Positions 56,038 through 64,000 of a DNA stretch of 64,000 nt are shown piece by piece. Below the pieces are notes generated by a model. The model saw nothing but the letters and a program-made list of their open reading frames with translations, made no database searches and was not told the DNA's origin. The stretch is from Plantago major (taxonomy: Eukaryota; Streptophyta; Magnoliopsida; Lamiales; Plantaginaceae): assembly GCA_026545765.1 (NCBI GenBank), contig CM048840.1, positions 21,828,765 through 21,892,764 of the forward strand, given 5' to 3'. Both the position numbers and the translations under genes were made by a program. Within the stretch, counting starts at the first letter, position 1; every line of letters begins with the position of its first letter.

Positions 56038-57986
56038 ATGATGATCAATCAGGAGACGTTGACCTTAGTTCTGGTGAATTTTGCCGGAATAATGGAAAAG
56101 GCCGATGAAGCTCTCTTGCCTGCTGTCTATAAGGAAGTTGGCGACGAGCTGCACGTTGATCCCACTGCCCTCGGCTCCCTCACTCTGTTCCGCTCCATAG
56201 TGCAGGCAGCCTGCTACCCTCTAGCTGCCTACCTTGCCGTGCGCCACAACCGTGCACACGTCATTGCCCTTGGTGCCTTCTTGTGGGCTGTTGCCACTTT
56301 TCTCGTCTCTGTTTCATCCACTTATCTCGAGGTACAACATTACACTACCAAGTTAATCATATTGTGTTGGGGTCAATTCTGTGCAAGTCCGAGCTTTTAG
56401 ATAGTACGGAATTATTTCACACTTTCTTGATTTGTATGTCCTTTCTTGGTTGTTGATTGTTATGTAAGCGGATATAGGGGGCCGAGTAAAAATTACTAGA
56501 ATATAATCATATATTCTAGCCTTAAAATTTTGTTTCAATAGTCAATACAACGTAACCATTTAATTTGTCCCTCTAGATTTTATTACTGGTACACCCCTAG
56601 CTATTATATTTTGATGCTGGCATTTGTACAAAGTTACCATATAGCTAAGGTTGATGTTTCATGTTCTTCATAGGTGGCAATATCTAGAGGCCTAAATGGT
56701 ATTGGGCTTGCAATCGTTACCCCGGCAATTTTGTCCCTTGTCGCAGACTCGACTGATGAGAGTGACCGGGGAGCTGCATTTGGGTGGCTACAGTTAACAG
56801 CGAGCTTAGGTTCCATTATTGGTGGACTGGTGGCCGTCCTCCTAGCATCCACCTCGTTCATTGGAATCCCGGGTTGGAGAGTCTCTTTCCACCTAGTTGG
56901 ACTATTAAGTGTTGCTGTTGGCCTATCAGTTCGCTTCTTTGCCAAAGATCCTCGGTTTTCTGACATAGACGGTACGATGAAGGATGGAGCACAACCCAAA
57001 TCCTTGAAAGAAGAAGTGGATGAAGTGCTCAAGGTATCTAAAGCGGTTTTGAAAGTGCCATCTTTCTTAATTTTGGTAGCACAAGGTGTTTCAGGATCAT
57101 TCCCTTGGTCGGCTCTTACATTTACGGCAATGTGGTTGGAGTTAATGGGATTCTCTCATCAGACAACAGCGTTTATTTGGACGATGTTCCAGGTTTCTCA
57201 AGCGCTTGGAGGATTGTTTGGCGGCAAGATGGGTGATGTCGTTGCTAAGCGTTTGCCAAACTCTGGGAGGATTATGTTGTCACAGATAAGCTCTGGTTCG
57301 GCTATACCTTTAGCCGCAATTATAATGCTTGGATTGCCTAGTGATCCACCCGTAGCAGTAATGTATGGTTTGGCATTCTTTATCATGGGATTGATCATCT
57401 CATGGAACAGTCCTGCTACTAACAAGTACTTATCCCTGAACCGTGATCTGTTTATTATGAACTCTATTTAATTTCCTGACATTTCATTTTCGTTTCGTGC
57501 AGTCCAATCTTTGCAGAAATAGTTCCAGAAAAGTCCAGAACAAGCATCTACGCGTTGGACAGGTCGTTTGAGTCCATACTAGCTTCATTTGCAGCACCTA
57601 CAGTTGGGATTTTAGCCCAACACGCGTTTGGATACAAACCTGTCGAAGACGGAGCTGAAGCAGATAAAGAAAACGCAGCAGCACTTGGTAAAGCACTGTA
57701 TACAGCGATAGGTATCCCAATGGCAATCTGCTGCACAATCTATTCGTTTCTGTATTGTACATATCCGAGGGATAGGGATCGCGCTAGAATGGATGCTCTA
57801 ATAGAATCAGATGTGGAAGAAGAGAACTCTGGTGCCATTGATGAATACTCGCCAGTTCGCGTTTCTGTATTCAGTCGACCAAGTGATGAGGATTATGAGC
57901 AGGGATTATTGTCTCATGAGAGGGAGAGGGGTAAACTGTATAAAACCTCATCGAGTTATTTAAAAGTACCATCAAACCCTCATTAA
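56038..57986 (+). CDS. Major facilitator superfamily transporter, three exons
   Basis: Exons 56038-56331, 56674-57425 and 57503-57986 with GT-AG introns (donors GAG|GTACAA and AA|GTACTT; acceptors CATAG and GTGCAG) give 1,530 bases, 509 residues. The ATG at 56038 is chosen because the codons before it read TTG. Hydrophobic segments are spread over the protein as in 12-helix MFS carriers, for example LYLAVRHNRAHVIALGAFLW, GWLQLTASLGSIIGG and GKMGDVVAKRLPNSGRI (the inter-helix loop motifs). It resembles a plant MFS group without an established substrate. The last 18 or so residues (GKLYKTSSSYLKVPSNPH) and the stop fall in a repeat (57915-58244). Confidence 0.93.
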
Positions 57987-58563
57987 TTATTAAAATTGTG
58001 CAAAACCCCCTTAGTTATTGAAAAGTTAGCGCGAAACCCCTTGACATGGCAAGTGCATTACACACACCCGGAAAGTCAATTTGAGGGGGTTTCGTACAAC
58101 TTAATGATAACAGAGGGGGTTATGTGCAATTTTATGATAATTGATAGACATCATGTAAATTTATGCCATTTTTATAAAAATATCATGAAAATAATTAACA
58201 TTAATTATTATATGTTAAACTATTTTTTGAAATTAATGAGTTTTCATGAGAGGGGTAAACTGCATAAAACCTCATCGAGTTATTCAAAAGTACTATCAAA
58301 CCCCCTCAATTATTAAAATTGCGCCAAACCCCCTTAGTTATTGAAAAGTTAGCGCAAAACTCCCTGGCACGGCAAGTGCATTACATACGCTCAGAAAGTC
58401 AATTTAAGGGATTTTCGTTCAACTTAATGATAATTGAAGGGGTTATGTGCAATTTTATGATAATTGATAGATATCATGTAAATTTATACCATTTTTATAA
58501 AAATATCATAAAAATAATTAACATTAATTATTATATGTTATACTATTTTTTGAAATTAATGAG
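57915..58563. repeat. Tandem pair of about 325-base units at the 3' end of the transporter gene
   Basis: Unit 1 (57915-58244) and unit 2 (58245-58563) both run from CATGAGAGG..GGGGTAAACTG to GAAATTAATGAG. They share AAACCCCCTTAGTTATTGAA and GTTATGTGCAATTTTATGAT. Unit 1 includes the last codons and stop of the transporter. Matching minor frames in both units (PLVIEKLA.., GVMCNFMIIDR..) are probably by-products. The text AAAACC..AACCCCC..GGGGGTT recalls a dispersed plant repeat. Confidence 0.88.
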
Positions 58564-59134
58564 TGGTGACATGTACTCAGATCATTGTCAATAGAGCATG
58601 TACAGTATAACACTCACATAATCATACATGGTGAAAAATAAAATAAAAACAGCAAGGAATGGCTACCAAGAAGGATGCTAAAAATGCCTCCGTGATATTC
58701 ACAATCCTTTTAATCTGTCATACAATTAATGAGTTGTAATTTCAACCCAACTGTAATTGTTGGTGGTTTGTTTAAATACAAACTTTTTTTCCCGAGGAAT
58801 CGTATCTCGAAAATACCAATTCAACGTCACATATATAGATACAAACATCATATGTTTAACTTAATTCAACGTCACATATATAGATACAAACATCATATGT
58901 TTAACTTCAAACATTGTGTACAATAAATCTGCATTATACTTGTATTATATGCATTTCTTAACATGTGATGTTTGTAGCTAAACATGCGATGTTTGTGACA
59001 ATATATGTGATGTTTGATTTGATCTCTCCGTGAGACGGTCCATTGTAAAAGTTGCTCTTATTTAAATTATTGTAATATTGCAAACTAAGACAATTACTGT
59101 ACATAAATTCATATATAGATGTTTTAATTAATAA
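58564..59134. other. Spacer between the transporter and MITEs, with a tandem pair
   Basis: Contains the 45-base tandem pair 58818-58907 and three later copies of ATGYGATGTTTG (58965, 58986, 59008) whose inverse CAAACATCAT occurs in the tandem unit, suggesting a decayed foldback element. TGAGACGGTCC at 59032 is a scrap of the GAGACGGTCTC family. Confidence 0.5.
58818..58907. repeat. Perfect 45-base tandem dimer
   Basis: AATTCAACGTCACATATATA starts at 58818 and 58863. The two units are identical over 45 bases. Confidence 0.95.
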
Positions 59135-59342
59135 TGAGTAAGTCTTCTAAGAGGCGTCTGTACATAAATTATCTAGAGACGAACCTATATTGTCCAGAAA
59201 ATTATCGATGTTATTAATCAAAATACTTATGTTCTCAACATTGGTGTTTTTTCATATTACAAGACTTGTTTCGTTAACAACATACACGTTTTGATTATTA
59301 ACATGAATGATTTTATTGATAACATAAGTCATGAGACTTTGT
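59135..59342. mobile_element. Palindromic MITE, GAGACGGTCTC family, copy 2
   Basis: Left AGTAAGTCTTCTAAGAGGCG, right CATAAGTCATGAGACTTT. Interior GATGTTATTAATCAAAATAC.. and GTTTTGATTATTAACATGAA are inverse. Same family as 40920-41160 and 62265-62507. Confidence 0.7.
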
Positions 59343-59430
59343 AATTAATGATATAATTACGTTTCAACTTCTAAAATCTAGAAAGAGGCGTGGAATACCT
59401 ATGGTAGAAATGAAGGAAGATGATGAATTA

Positions 59431-59709
59431 TTCTATATTCTCATTATCTGAAAACTCATTAATTTCAGTTTAATTTAAATTTATTTAGTTTAGTTCAATT
59501 CTGCTTGATTTTTTTATACTACAGTTCCATTCAATTCAGATCAGTTCAGACGAAAAGAACATACATTTAGACTCTGTCCTCTTCATCTGAAAACTCATTA
59601 ATTTCAGTTCAGTTCAGATCCATTTAGCTCATTTCTCTTCAGTTATGTTTAGTTATATTTTATATACTACAATTCAGTTCAGTTCAGTTTAGACGAAGAT
59701 AACAGGGCC
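59431..59709. mobile_element. Two Tourist-like MITEs side by side
   Basis: The first (59431-59566) has decayed ends. The second (59570-59709) is clean: GACTCTGTCCTCTTCATCTG at the left and AGACGAAGATAACAGGGCC at the right, with TTA at 59567-59569 and 59710-59712. The TTA between them serves both copies. Confidence 0.8.
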
Positions 59710-59712
59710 TTA

Positions 59713-61240
59713 GGCACACGCAACCAAATGCACAAATCATAAGTGTCTTTCTACCTTCTTCTCAGCCTCCCCACAACGGAGACCTCATATTCGGAGACTT
59801 TTTGCGTTCTTCCAAATTTATTGCAACCTAGTGCAATTCAAGGATTGCCAAATAACACGGCGACACTAAATTAATTAAGTTGCTGGATTCACATGGTGGG
59901 GTACTAGTATTTTTAGTTATAATTGAATTAATTAAATTGAATAAATATACCAGACAGACATGGTAATATATGATCACACATATTTCACGTTGAAGTATTT
60001 TTGGCTTAAAAGTGACTTATTAGACGCTGCTCTATCGGGTGAATTACATTTGTTCCCCCTAATAAATTTTGTAATAACAACGGGGTCCCTGACATATCAA
60101 CAATAACACATTAGAAAAGATTTCCTAAATCAATAACAATATAATCTAAAGATCAAATTATAACCAAACACATAATTAATTTAAACTTACAATTTACACT
60201 TCTATTATAAACATTCATTTTATTAAAAAATTAATATAAACAATTATTATTGCTCCAAATATAAATAAAAGGGATATAATCATATAAAATAAAGGACACG
60301 TGTTAGCACCAAATTTAAATAGAATGTGTAAGATGGACGTATGAAATTTAAGTTAAATTAAAAAGTTTATTCAAACTTGAACCAAATTTTTTGTTATATT
60401 TATTTCATCTATTTATCTAATGCTTCGTTAGGTGAGTTTGCCATTTAATTAGTACAGGTCAAATTATGATACTTCAAACCTAAATATGTAGTACTAATAA
60501 TATCATTGAGGTATCTAGTAGAGGTACCAACTGAAATTCACTTTTTTTTTACATATATAAATCAAGTGTAACAAAAAAACTAAAATAATACGTTGTTAAC
60601 TATACGACAACATAACTCAAAAAAATAAAGATTTCTAAAAATATAAATAAAAGGCAATAATCACATCAACGAACTAGAACGGAACCTTAATCAGGAAAAG
60701 GCATGTATGCACCAAATTAAAATTGAATTAGTAAAATAGATATGTGAAATGTAAATTAAATTTAAAACTTGAGCCAAAGTTGGCAAATAAAATACTAACA
60801 TTATTCGTATGATATTAGAAATAAAATACTAGCTAGAATTATTCGTATGGTGTTTGCAAATAAGATACTTGAGTTATAATGATGCACAAAATTGAGAATA
60901 TTTCTATGATATTAGAAAATAAAATATTAGAATTATAAATAACACGCTACACGTATTATTGTGTCAGAAGCATGTGTAGTGTATTATTTAACGGCCAAAC
61001 TATGGTTCGTCTATAGAACAATAATGATGATAAAATCCAACAAATTTTATTGAAATGGTGCGAAAAGTGATTTATCGTTGAATAAGAAGGAAAGTGAAGA
61101 CATGTGAGGGTTTAAAATAAGTCCATGTTTGGAAGGTAAACTTTAAAATTAGAAAATAGACCAATTTATAATTGTTAAAATGTCAGAGACTACAATGAGT
61201 GGGGTGTTTACTAGAGGGAGCTGGTGTAATTTTCCCTCAT
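59713..61240. other. AT-rich spacer upstream of the second transporter gene
   Basis: No coding frame was recognised. Two diverged direct copies of a segment of about 145 bases (60252-60394, 60636-60780) share ATATAAATAAAAGG, GCACCAAATT and CTTGARCCAAA. No transposon ends were identified. Confidence 0.45.
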
Positions 61241-61250
61241 CTATATAAAT
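61241..61250 (+). promoter_or_regulatory. TATA box of the second transporter gene
   Basis: CTATATAAAT, with a short leader of about 40-50 bases before the ATG at 61319. Confidence 0.6.
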
Positions 61251-61318
61251 GACCCAAAAAAAAAAACAGTTCATTTCCAAGCTTAACATCGATCACTCTC
61301 TCCAACTTGCACCGAAAG

Positions 61319-61606
61319 ATGAAACCTGCGGTTTTGACCTTAGTTCTGGTGAATTTAGCTGTCATAATGGAGCGCTCCGATGAAGCTTTGTTACCTGCTG
61401 TTTATAAGGAAGTTGGTGACGAGCTGCACGTCGATCCTACAGCTCTTGGTTCCCTCACTCTGTTCCGCTCCATCCTGCAGGCAGCGTGTTACCCGCTAGC
61501 CGCCTACCTTGCTGTGCGCTACAACCGCACACACATTATCGCCCTGGGTGCCTTCCTGTGGGCTGCGGCAACTTTTCTTGTCGCTCTTTCGTCCACTTAC
61601 CTTCAG
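61319..61606 (+). CDS. Second MFS transporter gene, first exon only (partial)
   Basis: The 96-codon exon starts at ATG 61319 (in-frame codons before it start with TTG) and ends CTTCAG|GTACGT at 61606, at the same splice position and phase as exon 1 of the first gene. It is nearly the same protein (VYKEVGDELHVDPTALGSLT identical), with conservative changes such as MEKADEALLPAV to MERSDEALLPAV. The frame is open and has a TATA box, so it could be functional. Exon 2 (VAISRGLNGIG..) is not found in 61607-64000, so either intron 1 is over 2.3 kb and swollen by insertions or the gene is truncated. Confidence 0.85.
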
Positions 61607-62264
61607 GTACGTACTTTGGGCTACGTACTTTAGCATTTCATTTACTGAATAAAATTTACAAACACTCAGAAAGACCAACAATCCCCGATTGACAAACTTA
61701 ATTACCAATTCATCCAATTAGACTAATCAATCAAGAAGAATTAGTTAAAGAACGGAAATTAATATACACAATATTTAGGTGGTTCGGTCATCAATATAAG
61801 TGATAGGCCCGTCACACTACTCGAGCCCACAAGCCGAATCCCAATTATGCATACTAGGGACGGCCAACCTCTTGGACTAGGAGATGGAGGCCCCGTTTAT
61901 TTTATTTTATGATTTATTATTCATTAAGACTCGGGTGAATTGCACTTTTGGTCCTCTAAGTGACCATCCTCTTCGTTTACGGTCTCCCAAAGTTTCAATT
62001 TGCAAAATACGTCCCAAAACCGTATAAATCAACAAAATTTGGGCTACGTTTTTGGTCCATGTGACGTGGATGGTCCGATGTGGCGAATTAAGCAACGAAC
62101 TGAAGAATTACCCGACGAATTAACCAAAACACTAAAGAATATATGAAGGACACGTGTCGACTTGTCGTTAAATCTGGGACATTTTATTTAAAATAATATA
62201 AAACAATTTTTAGAAAATTATAATTAATTTTTTAAAATAGAAAAATATTTATTTAAATTTTATA
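61607..62264. other. Possible intron or spacer after exon 1 of the second transporter
   Basis: Contains TTAGGTGGTTCGGTCATCAA (61778) and GGGTGAATTGCACTTTTGG (61933), both of a kind common in plant transposon ends. No element borders were resolved and no coding frame was recognised. Confidence 0.4.
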
Positions 62265-62507
62265 AGAGTATGTCTCCTGAGAGACGGTCTCTAAATAATT
62301 TATCTAGAGATGGATTTATATTGCATCGACGTTATTAATCAAAACACCTATGTACTCAATACATGATGTTTTTTCATATGACAACAAGATCGACTTATTT
62401 CGTTAATAACATAAACGTTTTGATTAATAACATTGATAATTTTATTGATAACATAGGTCGTATCTAGATAAGAGTTATCTAAAGATCGTCTCTCGTGAGA
62501 CTTTGTG
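62265..62507. mobile_element. Palindromic MITE, GAGACGGTCTC family, copy 3
   Basis: Left GAGTATGTCTCCTGAGAGAC, right AAGATCGTCTCTCGTGAGAC, imperfect inverses; interior as in copies 1 and 2. It is the best preserved of the three. Confidence 0.75.
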
Positions 62508-64000
62508 ATTTTATATAATGAAAGAAAAATAAAAAAAAGGATTAATAATATACTTACATTAAATAAAAAATTTAAAAAGACCTCATAGGAACTTGGGAAA
62601 TTAAAAAAAACAATATTAACAAAATCTTATATTTTATATTTTCAATTTCATTTAATTTTTTTTCTTTTACCTTCTTCGAGGGAAGTTTCATCCATCCACG
62701 GCTTCCATGGTTGGAAGCTCTTCCTCGAGCTTCCACGGGAACGAGAAACTTCCCATTAGGAAGCTAGATTTGACGGGAAGCTCCAAACCGGAGCTTCTTG
62801 CCGGTGCTTCCATGCAGCTTTGATGGATTATCGGGAAAAACAATTGTCGTTGAACTTAATTAAGGTTTTACCGAGAACACCAAAGTTTTACGAATTTATA
62901 ATACCAAATCCAAATTTCAGAAACACTAAATTAATTAGTATTGCAGAAGTTGACTCGAGAGGTCGGTCTCTCGGGAATAACGCTCGATTAAAATAGAATA
63001 ATAGATGGTTGATTTTCAATATAAAGTAAATAACAACTTTTTTTGGTTTTTTGAATAACTTAAAGTAAACAATTAAGCAGAAAGCAATTATAACGAGAAT
63101 TGATGAATTAAGAACTAATAGAGAAAACATGTAGAATTAACCTTCACTTTGATGAATAGTTTATATCAGGAATAATATATAGCAATAGTTACGGCTGAAG
63201 AGTCACACAGGTCATATATCTTATACTAAGGCCCAGTCAGTAAAGATACCCCATGTAGACTATCGTCTAGCTCAAAGCTGTCACCAGTGGCTAGCTCAAC
63301 AACAAACCTCAGACAGAATATCAACTTATAGACACGACTGACATCTCCTAATATAGTGCAACAGATACTCATGCCCCATGGTAAACACAAATAAACATGC
63401 ATCTTTCCTCAAACAACACAAGAATGAACGACAATCGCATAACCAACATAGATGTTAAAACTGTTCCATCATATATAAACCAAGTAATCAAAGATCCCGG
63501 CTAACCCTTACATAAGTAAGTTAGCCTGACATAACTGAAAGTAAATAACATGTAAACTAAATTGAAATCATGTTTGAAACAACTAAACCGTTAGAAGATG
63601 GAGAGTGTCGACTCTCAGCTTCTCTTCTTCGATTTCTATCCTGTAGATATCGATCATATGAGCTTCTGGCTGCCTTGAAGTCTTCCTGATTGCTCGCTAA
63701 TGGCTAGGGTTCTGGGGTTTCACTTCCCCGAGGACTAATTCTCTCTCAGAAGAGATGCCTTGTGGTACGGAACCCTCATGTTTTGAGTTGTGTGTTGAAT
63801 ATGAGACCCCAAGGGTCTTATTTATACTGGAAATTTCGTGCCCTAGCCGCCCTTTGCTGTGCAAGGAATGTTCTGGAAGGCGGGCTTCAGATTGACAGAC
63901 CAGAAAACAGCCCAATTCTAGAAGTTTCACTGCACTGCGGTCGACAGGCGACCGCAACCAAGTTCTATCTGTTTTCCTTCGTTCTTCAATTTCGAGTTTC
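62508..64000. other. Unresolved region, probably part of a larger retroelement on the minus strand
   Basis: AT-rich to about 63140, then more GC-balanced. A minus-strand TATA-like GTATAAATAA is at 63818-63827, with GC-rich sequence upstream of it (63840-63960) and a leader-like stretch downstream. The pattern resembles an LTR promoter in reverse orientation, cut by the window edge. No coding domain was recognised. Confidence 0.35.

Noticed and set aside
57996-58594. Two similar small frames of about 80-100 residues as real genes
   Set aside because: They lie in a tandem repeat, lack good start context and start outside any transcript signal. Kept only as a finding on the repeat.

Overview
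The window is nuclear DNA of a flowering plant, most likely a eudicot. The evidence is AT-rich spacers, spliced host genes with plant-type GT-AG introns, a plant-specific VQ protein, and dense plant transposable elements (LINE, Ty1/copia, Tat-type Ty3/gypsy, CACTA, Stowaway- and Tourist-like MITEs, a possible Helitron, an Au-like SINE). The species cannot be named from this sequence. No bacterial gene, CRISPR array, rRNA or tRNA was seen.

Layout. 1-2867: decayed LINE on the minus strand. 3275-3700: large AT/GTAT microsatellite. 4325-9940: Ty1/copia element (5127-9710, duplicated GGCAG) inside an older element with inverted arms. 10416-11406: solo LTR in an A-run. 12460-34619: a 22-kb block that is one Tat-type gypsy element (duplicated AATTG) carrying younger insertions. 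A 2-kb deleted copia sits in its 5' LTR (12999-14992). A CACTA transposon (23586 to about 29624) sits in its antisense gene, and that CACTA is itself split by a solo LTR (25333-26659). With the insertions removed the gypsy element is about 14.1 kb. It encodes gag, protease, RT, RNase H, a second RNase H and integrase on the plus strand, all broken. Between pol and the 3' LTR it carries a spliced gene on the opposite strand with its own TATA box.

The right half (34.6-64 kb) holds four host gene loci in MITE-rich spacer. They are a VQ-motif protein (36209-37204, plus); an 11-exon gene for a tRNA threonylcarbamoyladenosine dehydratase of the ThiF/E1 superfamily (48084-41952, minus; a 463-residue frame reconstructed exon by exon); a three-exon major facilitator transporter (56038-57986, plus); and the first exon of a tandem paralogue of that transporter (61319-61606, plus) whose remaining exons are not found before the window ends. 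The host genes are not an operon and show no shared pathway. The two transporter genes are a local duplication.

All coordinates and exon joins were read by eye from the sequence; family names rest on motif recognition, not on database searches.
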